A stretch of 30,418 nucleotides of DNA from Actinomycetales bacterium (GTDB lineage: Bacteria > Actinomycetota > Actinomycetes > Actinomycetales > JAHECE01), in assembly GCA_024641895.1 (NCBI GenBank), contig JAHECE010000003.1, positions 1 to 30,418 of the forward strand, written 5' to 3'. Numbering within the stretch: position 1 is the stretch's first letter; each line of letters opens with the position of its first letter. The position numbers and the translations under genes are program-made. Below, in pieces: positions 7,514-15,440 of this stretch. Under the pieces are notes generated by a model. The model searched no databases. It was not told the DNA's origin and was given only the letters and a program-made list of their open reading frames with translations.

Positions 7514-9019
7514 ATGTCCATCACTACCCCGTCTCAGGCGAGCATCCCGCAGGTCGCTATCAACGACATCGGCTCGGCTGAAGACTTCCTTGCTGCGATC
7601 GACGAGACCATCAAGTACTTCAACGATGGTGACATCGTCGAAGGCACCATCGTCAAGGTCGACCGGGACGAGGTCCTCCTCGACATCGGTTACAAGACCG
7701 AAGGCGTGATTCTCTCTCGCGAGCTGTCGATCAAGCACGATGTCGACCCGGAGGACGTCGTGTCCGTCGGGGAGCGCATCGAGGCACTCGTTCTCCAGAA
7801 GGAGGACAAGGAAGGTCGCCTCCTGCTGTCCAAGAAGCGCGCTCAGTACGAGCGGGCCTGGGGCACCATCGAGAAGATCAAGGAAGAGGACGGGGTCGTC
7901 TCCGGCTCGGTCATCGAGGTCGTCAAGGGTGGGCTCATCCTCGACATCGGCCTGCGCGGATTCCTCCCGGCTTCGCTCGTGGAGATGCGCCGCGTGCGCG
8001 ACCTGCTGCCCTACGTGGGCAAGACGCTCGAGGCGAAGATCATCGAGCTCGACAAGAACCGCAACAACGTGGTCCTCTCCCGCCGCGCCTGGCTGGAGCA
8101 GACGCAGTCCGAGGTCCGCTCCACCTTCCTGCAGACGCTGCAGAAGGGTCAGGTCCGCCCGGGTGTCGTCTCCTCGATCGTCAACTTCGGTGCGTTCGTG
8201 GACCTCGGCGGCGTCGACGGTCTCGTCCACGTCTCCGAGCTGTCCTGGAAGCACATCGACCACCCGAACGAGGTCGTCGAGGTCGGCCAGGAGGTCAAGG
8301 TCGAGGTCCTCGACGTCGACATGGACCGCGAGCGCGTCTCCTTGTCGCTCAAGGCGACGCAGGAGGACCCGTGGCAGCAGTTCGCCCGGACCCACGCGAT
8401 CGGCCAGGTCGTCCCGGGTAAGGTCACCAAGCTGGTTCCGTTCGGTGCGTTCGTGCGCGTCGAGGACGGCATCGAGGGCCTGGTGCACATCTCCGAGCTG
8501 GCCGTGCGCCACGTCGAGGTGCCGGAGCAGGACGTCCAGGTCGGCAGCGACGTCTTCGTCAAGGTGATCGACATCGACCTCGAGCGTCGTCGCATCTCGC
8601 TCTCGCTCAAGCAGGCGAACGAGGGCGTGGACCCGACCGGCGACGACTTCGACCCGTCGATGTACGGCATGGCCGCGGAGTACGACGAGGCCGGCAACTA
8701 CAAGTACCCCGAGGGCTTCGACCCGGAGTCCAACGAGTGGCTGCCCGGGTACGACACGCAGCGCGAGGCCTGGGAGCAGCAGTACGCCCTGGCGCACGAG
8801 CGCTGGGAGGCCCACAAGAAGCAGGTCGAGGCCGCCAACGAGGCGGACGCGGAGATCGCAGCGGGCGGCGGCAGCGCCGGCGGCGGCTCCGGTTCCGGCG
8901 CGGGGTCGTCCGGCGAGGGCGCCCCGTCGTCCTACAGCTCGGCCGCTCCGGAGGCCGCGGGCACGCTCGCGTCCGACGAGGCTCTGGCCGCTCTGCGCGA
9001 GAAGCTCACGGGAAACTGA
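7514..9019 (+). CDS. rpsA: 30S ribosomal protein S1
   Basis: The 501-aa protein binds mRNA on the small ribosomal subunit and helps translation initiation. It contains four S1 RNA-binding repeats at about residues 39-108, 125-190, 211-280 and 296-366; the third and fourth show the classic VNFGAFVDLGGVDGLVHVSELS and VPFGAFVRVEDGIEGLVHISEL. Residues 370-470 are acidic/polar, followed by a Gly/Ser-rich linker (about 454-477) and a short C-terminal helix, DEALAALREKLTGN. Four repeats rather than the six of E. coli S1 is normal for actinobacteria. The ATG at 7514 was chosen because the upstream in-frame stretch is not protein-like and family members begin close to here. No good Shine-Dalgarno sequence precedes it; GGAG at about 7498 is far. 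Codon use looks highly expressed. Confidence 0.96.
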   Translation: MSITTPSQASIPQVAINDIGSAEDFLAAIDETIKYFNDGDIVEGTIVKVDRDEVLLDIGYKTEGVILSRELSIKHDVDPEDVVSVGERIEALVLQKEDKEGRLLLSKKRAQYERAWGTIEKIKEEDGVVSGSVIEVVKGGLILDIGLRGFLPASLVEMRRVRDLLPYVGKTLEAKIIELDKNRNNVVLSRRAWLEQTQSEVRSTFLQTLQKGQVRPGVVSSIVNFGAFVDLGGVDGLVHVSELSWKHIDHPNEVVEVGQEVKVEVLDVDMDRERVSLSLKATQEDPWQQFARTHAIGQVVPGKVTKLVPFGAFVRVEDGIEGLVHISELAVRHVEVPEQDVQVGSDVFVKVIDIDLERRRISLSLKQANEGVDPTGDDFDPSMYGMAAEYDEAGNYKYPEGFDPESNEWLPGYDTQREAWEQQYALAHERWEAHKKQVEAANEADAEIAAGGGSAGGGSGSGAGSSGEGAPSSYSSAAPEAAGTLASDEALAALREKLTGN

Positions 9020-9064
9020 TCCCGTCGGGTGGGTGCTGCGCCGGGTTCGCCCGGGCGGCGCTCG

Positions 9065-9120
9065 CTCGAACGTCGAAGGCCCGCCACCCCTCGAGGGGTG
9101 GCGGGCCTTCGTCGTTCGAG
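9065..9120 (+). terminator. Strong rpsA terminator hairpin
   Basis: An inner 17-bp perfect stem (9074-9090 with 9095-9111) closes a TCGA loop. An outer 7-bp stem (9065-9071 with 9114-9120) flanks it across a 2x2 internal loop. It lies 45 nt after the rpsA stop. Confidence 0.85.
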
Positions 9121-9174
9121 CCGAGGACGGGCCGCGGGAACGCGCCCGCCCTCGAAACGGCTGCCGGGCAAGCC

Positions 9175-9229
9175 GGCGATCGCGACCTTCCTGGCTCGCC
9201 TTGTGCGGGCCGGCAAGGTCGCGATCGCC
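9175..9229. repeat. Second long inverted repeat in the rpsA-osmC gap
   Basis: Positions 9175-9189 pair perfectly with 9215-9229 (15 bp). After a short mismatch the stem continues through 9193-9199 with 9205-9211, leaving a 5-nt loop. It contains GCGATCGC near each end. It is separate from the rpsA terminator and could be a back-up terminator for either strand or a copy of a dispersed palindromic element; only a genome search would tell. Confidence 0.7.
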
Positions 9230-9238
9230 AGCAAGACA

Positions 9239-9257
9239 GGGCGCCCCTCGGGCGCCC
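9239..9257 (-). terminator. Short hairpin after the osmC-family gene
   Basis: GGGCGCCC at 9239-9246 and again at 9250-9257 can form an 8-bp stem with a 3-nt loop. It starts 5 nt beyond the stop of the minus-strand OsmC-family gene (9263). Confidence 0.5.
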
Positions 9258-9262
9258 GGGGG

Positions 9263-9691
9263 TCAGGCCAGGCTCGCGGAGAGCGTGATGTCGACGGCCA
9301 GGGCCTTGGAGACCGGGCAGTTCTCCTTCGCAGAGAGCGCGATCCGCTGGAAGTCGTCGTCCGAGATCCCAGGGACGTCACCCTGGAGCAGGATGGCGAC
9401 GCCGGTGATGCCCTGGCCTGCGACGAACGTCACGGCAGCCGAGGCCTTCAGCGTCGTCGGGGTGGTGCCGTTCTGCTCCAGCTCGAGCGAGAGCTGCATC
9501 GGGTAGCAGCTCGCCAGGGCAGCGGCGATCAGCTCCTCCGGGGACGTCAGGCCGCCGTGCTCCTCGGACCTGGCCTTCCAGGTGACGTCGAAGGTGCCGA
9601 CGCCGGAGCTCTGCAGGGATGTCGATCCCGAGCCGGTGAAGAGGTTGCCGTTCCAGACGGTGCTGGCCTCGCTGACGATCGGGTGTGGCAC
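9263..9691 (-). CDS. OsmC/Ohr-family peroxiredoxin-like protein
   Basis: The 142-aa protein has the two conserved cysteines of the OsmC/Ohr family, one in ALASCYPMQ (about residue 62) and one in ENCPVSKAL (about residue 124), preceded by the SPEELIAAALASC helix. These enzymes reduce organic hydroperoxides through a cysteine thiol in the cytosol. The WNGNLFTGSGS opening and length match the OsmC subgroup (YhfA/SACOL1771-like and OsmC) rather than classical Ohr, but subgroup assignment by eye is uncertain. The start is GTG at 9691, with GAGGAGA 7-8 nt upstream. It is divergent from coaE, and no regulator lies next to it. Confidence 0.88.
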   Translation of the reverse strand: MPHPIVSEASTVWNGNLFTGSGSTSLQSSGVGTFDVTWKARSEEHGGLTSPEELIAAALASCYPMQLSLELEQNGTTPTTLKASAAVTFVAGQGITGVAILLQGDVPGISDDDFQRIALSAKENCPVSKALAVDITLSASLA

Positions 9692-9892
9692 GGGTGCGTC
9701 TCCTCATCGTGAAGCTCGCGCGCGGGGTCCGCGCGGCCGATCCCAAGGGGGAACGACGTCGGCCATCCTCGCCCGTCGCCGGCGGAAGTGCACGCATCTC
9801 TTCGATGAGCGAACGCAGGTGCCCTCCCCGGGCTGCGGTCGACGGGCGACCCGGGCACTGCCTTCCGGGGGGTGTGCGCCGCGCGAGGGGCG

Positions 9893-9907
9893 TAGGGTCG
9901 GCGCGTG
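9893..9907 (+). promoter_or_regulatory. Leaderless promoter of coaE (-10 TAGGGT, 6 nt, GTG)
   Basis: TAGGGT at 9893-9898 is followed by 6 nt and GTG at 9905. No Shine-Dalgarno sequence is present. The rest of the gap from osmC (9692-9892) shows no other feature I can support. Confidence 0.55.
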
Positions 9908-10861
9908 TTGATGATCGGGCTCACCGGCGGCCTCGGTGCCGGCAAGTCGAGCGTGTCCCAGACGTTCGGCGAGCTGGGCGCCGTCGTCGTGGATGCCGAC
10001 AAGATCGCTCGCGAGGCTCTCGCTCCTGGGACGCCCGGGATCGAGGCCGTGGAGGAGATCTTCGGCGCCGAGGTGATCGCGCCGGACGGCACGCTCGACC
10101 GACCGGCGCTGGCCAAGATCGTGTTCAGCGACCCTGCTGCGCGCAAGCTGCTCAACGCGCTCACGCACCCGTTCGTCTACCAGGAGAGCACTCGCCTGCA
10201 GAGGGCAGCGCCGCGTGGTGCCATCGTCGTCCACGACATCCCGCTGATCATCGAGAACGGCGTGGCCTCGCGTTACCACCTCGTCGTCGTCGTGCACGCG
10301 AGCGAGCGCACGCGGGTGCGTCGGGTCATGAAAGGTCGCGGGCTCAGCGAGGCGGACGCGCTCGCGAGGATCCGTTCGCAGGCCGACGACGACGCCCGGC
10401 GGGCGGCTGCGGACGTCTGGCTGAAGAACGAGGGCAGTGGGGCAGAGCTTCGGGCCGCGGCCGGCAACCTGTGGTTCGACCGCCTCGTGCCGTTCAACGA
10501 CAACATGCTGGCCGGGCGCGTTGCGGCAGGCGGCGGGGAGGTGCGGCCCCCGGACCGCGACTGGCCGGCCCAGGCGGCTCGACTGGCGGCACGCATCCGC
10601 TTCGTGGCCGGAGGCATCGTCCAGGCGATTCGGCACACCGGGCCGACGTCGCGGGGCGAGGCCGCGGTTGACGTGATCGACCTCGAGGTGGATGTCCGAG
10701 ACCAGGGCGAGGCGGAGCACCTGCGTCCGATCCTCGTCGCGGCGGGGTTCCCCGCGGAGCCCGGATCTGCCCTGCGGCACGGCAGCGCCGACCCAGGGCG
10801 TCCGGCTCGGGTCCTCATCCGGCCCCGTGGCGGCGGTGTCGGTGGCGGCACGTACCGTTGA
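9905..10861 (+). CDS. coaE: Dephospho-CoA kinase with degenerate C-terminal GrpB-like domain
   Basis: The 318-aa protein phosphorylates the ribose 3'-hydroxyl of dephospho-CoA, the last step of CoA synthesis. The kinase domain (residues 1-200) has the P-loop GGLGAGKSS at 8-16, DADKIAREAL (30-39), the HDIPLI strand (110-115) and ARIRSQ near 154. Residues 213-308 resemble the GrpB/UPF0157 domain fused to CoaE in many actinobacteria: DRDWPAQAARLAARI, then HTGPTS and VIDLEVDVRDQ. The usual HIGSTAVPGL core is altered and the expected final 50 or so residues are replaced by a short Gly-rich end. GTG, TTG and ATG codons at 9905, 9908 and 9911 are all possible starts; the leaderless promoter favours 9905. 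The uvrB ATG begins 3 nt after its stop. Confidence 0.93.
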   Translation: MLMIGLTGGLGAGKSSVSQTFGELGAVVVDADKIAREALAPGTPGIEAVEEIFGAEVIAPDGTLDRPALAKIVFSDPAARKLLNALTHPFVYQESTRLQRAAPRGAIVVHDIPLIIENGVASRYHLVVVVHASERTRVRRVMKGRGLSEADALARIRSQADDDARRAAADVWLKNEGSGAELRAAAGNLWFDRLVPFNDNMLAGRVAAGGGEVRPPDRDWPAQAARLAARIRFVAGGIVQAIRHTGPTSRGEAAVDVIDLEVDVRDQGEAEHLRPILVAAGFPAEPGSALRHGSADPGRPARVLIRPRGGGVGGGTYR

Positions 10862-10867
10862 GCCATG
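10853..10867 (+). promoter_or_regulatory. Leaderless promoter of uvrB (-10 TACCGT, 6 nt, ATG)
   Basis: TACCGT at 10853-10858, inside the last codons of coaE, is followed by 6 nt and the uvrB ATG at 10865. There is no Shine-Dalgarno sequence. uvrB could also be read through from coaE. No LexA-type box is visible in the 150 bases before uvrB. Confidence 0.5.
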
Positions 10868-12973
10868 CGTCCGATCACCGACCTGCAGCGCAAGGTCGCC
10901 CCGTTCGAGGTCATCTCGGAGTTCTCGCCGTCAGGTGACCAGCCCAAGGCCATCACGGAGCTAGCCGCCCGGATCGAGGCGGGGGAGAAGGACGTCGTCC
11001 TGCTCGGTGCGACGGGGACCGGCAAATCGGCGACGACGGCGTGGCTGATCGAGCGGCTGCAGCGGCCCACGCTCGTGATGGCGCCGAACAAGACGCTCGC
11101 GGCGCAGCTCGCCAACGAGTTCCGTGAACTGCTACCGAACAATGCCGTCGAGTACTTCGTCTCGTACTACGACTACTACCAGCCCGAGGCGTACGTCCCC
11201 CAGACGGACACCTTCATCGAGAAGGACTCCTCGATCAACGACGAGGTCGAGCGGCTGCGGCACTCGGCCACGAACTCGTTGCTCACCAGGCGCGACGTCG
11301 TCGTGGTGGCGTCGGTGTCCTGCATCTACGGACTCGGCACGCCCCAGGAGTACGTGGACCGGATGGTCCAGCTGCGAGTAGGGGACCGGATCGAACGGGA
11401 CGACCTGCTCCGCAAGTTCGTCGCCATGCAGTACGTCCGCAACGACATGGCCTTCACCCGCGGCACGTTCCGGGTCCGTGGGGACACGGTCGAGATCATC
11501 CCCGTGTACGAGGAGCTGGCGTTGCGCGTCGAGTTCTTCGGTGACGAGATCGAGGCCATCCAGACCCTGCACCCGCTGACCGGCGACCTCGTCCGTTCCG
11601 AGGACGAGATGTACGTCTTCCCCGCCACCCACTACGTGGCCGGGCCGGAGCGGATGGAGCGCGCGGTCGCCGGCATCGAGGCGGAGCTGGCGCAGCGGCT
11701 GGACGAGCTGGAGCGCCAAGGGAAGCTCCTCGAGGCCCAACGCCTGCGCATGCGCACCACCTACGACATCGAGATGATGCGCCAGATCGGTAGCTGTTCC
11801 GGGATCGAGAACTACTCCAGGCACATCGACGGACGGGCGGGCGGCACCGCACCGAACACGCTGATCGACTACTTCCCGGAGGACTTCCTGCTCGTCATCG
11901 ACGAGTCCCATGTCACGGTTCCGCAGATCGGCGCCATGTACGAGGGGGACATGTCGCGCAAGCGCACGCTGGTGGAGCACGGCTTCCGGCTGCCGAGCGC
12001 GATGGACAACCGGCCGCTGCGCTGGGAGGAGTTCCTCGACCGGATCGGGCAGACCGTCTACCTCTCTGCGACGCCCGGCACGTACGAGCTGTCTCAGGCC
12101 GACGGCGTCGTCGAGCAGATCATCCGGCCCACCGGCCTCGTCGATCCCGAGGTCGTCGTGAAGCCGACCAAAGGCCAGATCGACGACCTGCTGGCCGAGA
12201 TCCGGGAGCGGGAGGAGCGCGGCGAGCGAGTCCTCGTGACGACGCTGACGAAGAAGATGGCCGAGGACCTCACGGACTACCTCCTCGAGCGCGGCATCCG
12301 GGTGCGCTACCTCCACTCGGAGGTGGACACCCTGCGCCGGGTCGAGCTGCTCCGCGAGCTCCGGATGGGTGTCTTCGACGTCCTCGTCGGCATCAATCTC
12401 CTGAGAGAGGGTCTCGACCTGCCCGAGGTCTCGCTCGTGAGCATCCTCGACGCGGACAAGGAGGGCTTCCTGCGTTCCGGCCGTTCGCTCATCCAGACCA
12501 TCGGCCGCGCCGCCCGCAACGTCTCGGGCCAGGTGCACATGTACGCAGACAAGATCACGCCCTCGATGGCGCAGGCAATCGACGAGACGAGCCGTCGTCG
12601 GGACCGGCAGATCGCCTACAACACCGCCAACGGCATCGACCCGACCCCGCTGCGCAAGCGGATCGGCGACATCACGGATCTGCTGGCCCGCGAGGACGCG
12701 GATACCGCTGAGCTGCTCGCCGGGTCCGGGCGGCGCATGAGCCGCGGCAAGGCGTCGATGCCCGGCGGCCTGGTCCCAGGGGCGCGCGAGGGCAGCGTCC
12801 GCGAGATGCTCGCCGGCGCCGCCGCGACCGACCTGGCCGGCCTCATCCAGGACCTCACGGCGCAGATGCACACGGCAGCCGGGGAGCTCCAGTTCGAGCT
12901 GGCAGCCCGGCTCCGGGACGAGGTCTCGGACCTCAAGAAAGAGCTCCGCCAGCTCACGGCGGCGACGAGCTAG
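10865..12973 (+). CDS. uvrB: Excinuclease ABC subunit B
   Basis: The 702-aa protein is the damage-verifying helicase-like subunit of nucleotide excision repair: it receives DNA from UvrA and recruits UvrC. The Walker A GATGTGKS lies at residues 48-55. The damage-probing beta-hairpin contains YYDYYQPEAYVP. The Walker B/motif II sequence is IDESH with D346. Later come LREGLDLPEVSLV, the motif VI QTIGRAARN, and the C-terminal UVR helix pair (about 656-692) that contacts UvrC. Length and motifs are normal. The stop codon lies in a 15-bp tandem duplication, so a second in-frame TAG follows five codons later. Confidence 0.97.
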   Translation: MRPITDLQRKVAPFEVISEFSPSGDQPKAITELAARIEAGEKDVVLLGATGTGKSATTAWLIERLQRPTLVMAPNKTLAAQLANEFRELLPNNAVEYFVSYYDYYQPEAYVPQTDTFIEKDSSINDEVERLRHSATNSLLTRRDVVVVASVSCIYGLGTPQEYVDRMVQLRVGDRIERDDLLRKFVAMQYVRNDMAFTRGTFRVRGDTVEIIPVYEELALRVEFFGDEIEAIQTLHPLTGDLVRSEDEMYVFPATHYVAGPERMERAVAGIEAELAQRLDELERQGKLLEAQRLRMRTTYDIEMMRQIGSCSGIENYSRHIDGRAGGTAPNTLIDYFPEDFLLVIDESHVTVPQIGAMYEGDMSRKRTLVEHGFRLPSAMDNRPLRWEEFLDRIGQTVYLSATPGTYELSQADGVVEQIIRPTGLVDPEVVVKPTKGQIDDLLAEIREREERGERVLVTTLTKKMAEDLTDYLLERGIRVRYLHSEVDTLRRVELLRELRMGVFDVLVGINLLREGLDLPEVSLVSILDADKEGFLRSGRSLIQTIGRAARNVSGQVHMYADKITPSMAQAIDETSRRRDRQIAYNTANGIDPTPLRKRIGDITDLLAREDADTAELLAGSGRRMSRGKASMPGGLVPGAREGSVREMLAGAAATDLAGLIQDLTAQMHTAAGELQFELAARLRDEVSDLKKELRQLTAATS

Positions 12974-12995
12974 GCGGCGACGAGCTAGGCGGCGA
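12959..12995 (+). repeat. 15-bp tandem duplication across the uvrB stop
   Basis: The unit GCGGCGACGAGCTAG occurs at 12959-12973 and 12974-12988, with a partial third copy to 12995. The duplication carries the stop codon with it. Confidence 0.85.
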
Positions 12996-13020
12996 GCCGG
13001 GAGGGGTTCGTACGCCGGGC

Positions 13021-13045
13021 CGGGCCGTGCCGTGACGGCAGCCCG
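13021..13045 (+). terminator. Probable uvrB terminator
   Basis: CGGGC (13021-13025) pairs with GCCCG (13041-13045), and TGCCG (13028-13032) pairs with CGGCA (13036-13040) around a TGA loop, with a 2-nt bulge. It lies 48 nt after the uvrB stop and upstream of the terC promoter. Confidence 0.5.
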
Positions 13046-13111
13046 CCCGCGGTGACGAGGGCGACGGCGCGTGTTCGGTGGATGGCCTTAGGTGTGCGGG
13101 GGCGGGTCGCC

Positions 13112-13117
13112 TACCAT
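13112..13117 (+). promoter_or_regulatory. Probable -10 of the terC promoter (TACCAT)
   Basis: TACCAT at 13112-13117 lies about 7 nt before the first base of the riboswitch base stem, so the transcript would begin near 13124. TTAGGT at 13088-13093 is a poor -35 at 18 nt spacing. Confidence 0.5.
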
Positions 13118-13124
13118 GGGTGCC

Positions 13125-13250
13125 GTTGGAGGGGAGTACTCCCTAGCGGTGGCGTCGTCAGCACGGCCGGCCTCAGAGCCGCCCCGGCGTCATCGGCCTG
13201 AGCCTCACGTGCGCGCGTCGCCCGAGCATCAGGCGGAGGAGACCTCCGGT
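13125..13250 (+). ncRNA. yybP-ykoY-family (manganese) riboswitch upstream of terC
   Basis: The 5' conserved piece GGGGAGTA (13131-13138) and the 3' conserved piece GGAGACC (13238-13244) sit at the two ends of a structured leader, next to a base stem in which GGAGG (13128-13132) can pair with CCTCC (13243-13247). This combination, with about 100 nt of hairpin-rich sequence between, is the signature of the yybP-ykoY class, which senses Mn2+ and typically precedes TerC-family genes. The gene immediately downstream is a TerC. I could not run a covariance model. Downstream, CCTCCGGT (13243-13250) can alternatively pair with ACCGGAGG (13261-13268), which includes the terC ribosome binding site. Confidence 0.8.
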
Positions 13251-13260
13251 GTCATCTAGT

Positions 13261-13273
13261 ACCGGAGGACCCT
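13261..13273 (+). promoter_or_regulatory. Sequestrable ribosome binding site of terC
   Basis: GGAGGA at 13264-13269 precedes the GTG at 13274 by 4 nt. It is part of an 8-bp perfect complement to the 3' strand of the riboswitch base stem, with a 10-nt loop between. Manganese-stabilised base pairing would free this site and turn translation on. Confidence 0.65.
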
Positions 13274-14290
13274 GTGAACGTGCCCTTGTGGGTGTGGGCG
13301 GTGACGATCGCCGCTGTCGCCGCCATGTTCGTCTTCGACTTCTTCGCGCACGTGCGGACTCCGCACGAGCCGACCTTTCGAGAATCGGCCTTCTGGTCGG
13401 CCGTCTACATCGGGATCGCCCTGATCTTCGGTGCGGGGCTGTGGGCGGTCTGGGGCCCGGGGCACGGGGCCGAGTACTTCGCGGGGTACGTGACGGAGAA
13501 GAGCCTCTCGGTCGACAACCTGTTCGTCTTCCTGATCATCATGACGACCTTCGCGGTTCCACGGATCTACCAGCAGAAGGTCCTGCTCGTCGGGATCGCG
13601 ATAGCGCTCGTGCTCCGCGGGGTCTTCATCTGGGTCGGCGCCGCCGCGATCGAGCGCTTCTCCTGGGTGTTCTACGTCTTCGGGGCCTTCCTGGTCTACA
13701 CGGCCATCAAGGTTGCGCGCGAGCAGCACGACCCGGACGCCGAGTACCACGAGAACCGCTTCATCAAGCTCGTCGAGCGGATCATCCCGACCACACCCGA
13801 TTACCACGGCGATCGACTGACGGTGGTCCAGGCCGGACGTCGCCTGATCACGCCCATGCTCGTCGTGATGATCGCGATCGGCAGTACCGACCTGTTGTTC
13901 GCGCTCGACTCGATCCCGGCGATCTTCGGCCTCACCAAGGAGCCGTACATCGTCTTCACGACGAATGCTTTCGCGCTCCTGGGTCTGCGGCAGCTGTACT
14001 TCCTGCTCGGAGGGCTGCTGAGCCGCCTCGTGTATCTGTCGGTGGGGTTGGCGATCATTCTCGGCTTCATCGGCGTGAAGCTGATCCTCGAGGCGATGCA
14101 CACCAACGAGGTGCCCTTCATCAACGGCGGCGAGCACATCTCGTGGGCTCCCGAGATCCCGATCTGGGTCTCGCTCTCGGTCATCCTCGGCACGCTTCTC
14201 GTGACGATCGTGGCAAGCCTCGTGAAGACGCGCTACGACCGCCGGCTCGCGGGAGTAGGCGACGAGACCCAGTTGCCGCCGACCGCCTGA
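13274..14290 (+). CDS. TerC-family integral membrane protein, probable manganese exporter
   Basis: The 338-aa protein has about nine hydrophobic membrane segments starting at residue 4. It carries the family's conserved intramembrane acids: D22 in FVFDFFAH, D81 in SVDNLFVF, D206 in STDLLFALDSIPA and D212. Named after tellurium resistance, TerC proteins such as Alx and YkoY act in Mn2+ efflux or Mn2+ supply to secreted proteins. The manganese-type riboswitch before it makes Mn2+ export the best reading here; no tellurite-resistance genes are nearby. The GTG at 13274 was chosen because GGAGGA lies just before it and the protein then begins directly with a membrane segment. Confidence 0.92.
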   Translation: MNVPLWVWAVTIAAVAAMFVFDFFAHVRTPHEPTFRESAFWSAVYIGIALIFGAGLWAVWGPGHGAEYFAGYVTEKSLSVDNLFVFLIIMTTFAVPRIYQQKVLLVGIAIALVLRGVFIWVGAAAIERFSWVFYVFGAFLVYTAIKVAREQHDPDAEYHENRFIKLVERIIPTTPDYHGDRLTVVQAGRRLITPMLVVMIAIGSTDLLFALDSIPAIFGLTKEPYIVFTTNAFALLGLRQLYFLLGGLLSRLVYLSVGLAIILGFIGVKLILEAMHTNEVPFINGGEHISWAPEIPIWVSLSVILGTLLVTIVASLVKTRYDRRLAGVGDETQLPPTA

Positions 14291-14300
14291 GTGCGGACAG

Positions 14301-14339
14301 GAAGGCCCGGTCGGGCTTCTCCGGCTAGGCCGGGCCTTC
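14301..14339. terminator. Hairpin between convergent terC and the BASS-like gene
   Basis: GAAGGCCCGG at 14301-14310 pairs perfectly with 14330-14339 around a 19-nt loop that can pair further within itself. It follows the terC stop by 10 nt; the opposing gene ends at 14411. Confidence 0.7.
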
Positions 14340-14410
14340 TCGGTGCCAGCCCCGCCACTGCTCCACGAGGTCCCCGCATCGAGGCTTCCGGTGCGACCGC
14401 ACGCGGGCGT

Positions 14411-15388
14411 TCAGGTCGCTCGTCGCGCCAGCCGCCGTGCGATGACGGCGCACACCACCAGCTGGAGCTGGTGGAACAGGATGAGCGGTACGGCGATCGT
14501 GGCTGCTGTCGCGGCCGGGAACAGGACACCCGCCATCGGCAGGCCCGTGGCGAGGCTCTTCTTCGACCCGCACATGAGGAGGGCGATCCGGTCGGGAAGG
14601 TCGAGGCCGAGACGCGCCCCGCCCCACCACGTCGCGGCAAGGACGACGCCGAGCATCAGGAGGCCGGCTGCGGCGAGGGCCACCACGGCCCAGCCGCTGA
14701 CGGAGTCCCACACGCCCCCCGCCGTCGCCGCGGTCACCGCCGCGAAGACGACGAGCAGGATCGTGCCGCGATCGACCAGAAGGGTCAGTGGCCGGTGCGC
14801 TCGCACCCAGGCGCCGGTCCAACCTTGCAGCAGCTGACCTATCGCGAACGGCAGGAGCAGCTGCAGGAGCACGGCCCGGACGCCGCCGAGGCCCGTCGTG
14901 CCCTCGCGGCCCATGACGGCGAGCACCAGGAGCGGTGTCAGTCCCATCCCGACGACGTTCGAGACGGTGGCCCCCGTGATCGCCCCGGCGATGTTGCCGC
15001 GGGCGACCGAGGTCAGCGCCACGGAAGACTGGACGGTCGAGGGCAGCAGGCTGACGAACAGCAGCCCGTTCGCCAGGGCGGGGCCGACGACCGGGGTCGC
15101 AGCTGCCGACACCGCGATCCCGACGATCGGGAACGCGACGAAGGTGGCGGCGAGGATGCCGCCCTGCAGGCGTGCGTTGCGCAGCCCTGCGAGCACCTCG
15201 GTCGTCCGCAGGCGCATCCCGTAGAGCAGGAAGAGGACGACGATCGCCATGTCGGCGACGATCTCGATCGCGCTCTGCACGCCCGCCGGCACGGGCAGGA
15301 CGATCCCGAGGACGAGTGTCGCGATGAGCGCCGCGACGAACGGGTCGATCCAGGTCCGCAAGGATGCGGTCGCGCTGCGCGGCGACAT
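14411..15388 (-). CDS. Bile acid:sodium symporter-like (SBF/BASS) transporter
   Basis: The 325-aa protein has nine to ten predicted membrane segments. It shows the two signature stretches of the family: LLPSTVQSSVALTSVARGN (about residues 114-132), with the polar crossing region, and CGSKKSLATGLPMAGVLF (about 273-290). The SKKS motif places it in the SBF-like (PF13593) subgroup with YfeH-type proteins, whose substrate is not settled; sodium-coupled uptake of an organic anion is the family expectation. Codon 1 is ATG at 15388 without a clear Shine-Dalgarno sequence. It lies 52 nt downstream of the yciI-like gene on the same strand and may be read with it. Confidence 0.87.
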   Translation of the reverse strand: MSPRSATASLRTWIDPFVAALIATLVLGIVLPVPAGVQSAIEIVADMAIVVLFLLYGMRLRTTEVLAGLRNARLQGGILAATFVAFPIVGIAVSAAATPVVGPALANGLLFVSLLPSTVQSSVALTSVARGNIAGAITGATVSNVVGMGLTPLLVLAVMGREGTTGLGGVRAVLLQLLLPFAIGQLLQGWTGAWVRAHRPLTLLVDRGTILLVVFAAVTAATAGGVWDSVSGWAVVALAAAGLLMLGVVLAATWWGGARLGLDLPDRIALLMCGSKKSLATGLPMAGVLFPAATAATIAVPLILFHQLQLVVCAVIARRLARRAT

Positions 15389-15440
15389 GCCGGATCAGGC
15401 CGGGGTCAGCTCAGGCGAACGGTGCTCGGGCCCGGCGCGC

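Noticed and set aside
9065..9120. Possible LexA box, because CGAAC and GTTCG occur here
   Set aside because: The half-sites are about 42 nt apart and form the outer stem of the rpsA terminator. LexA needs a 4-nt spacer.
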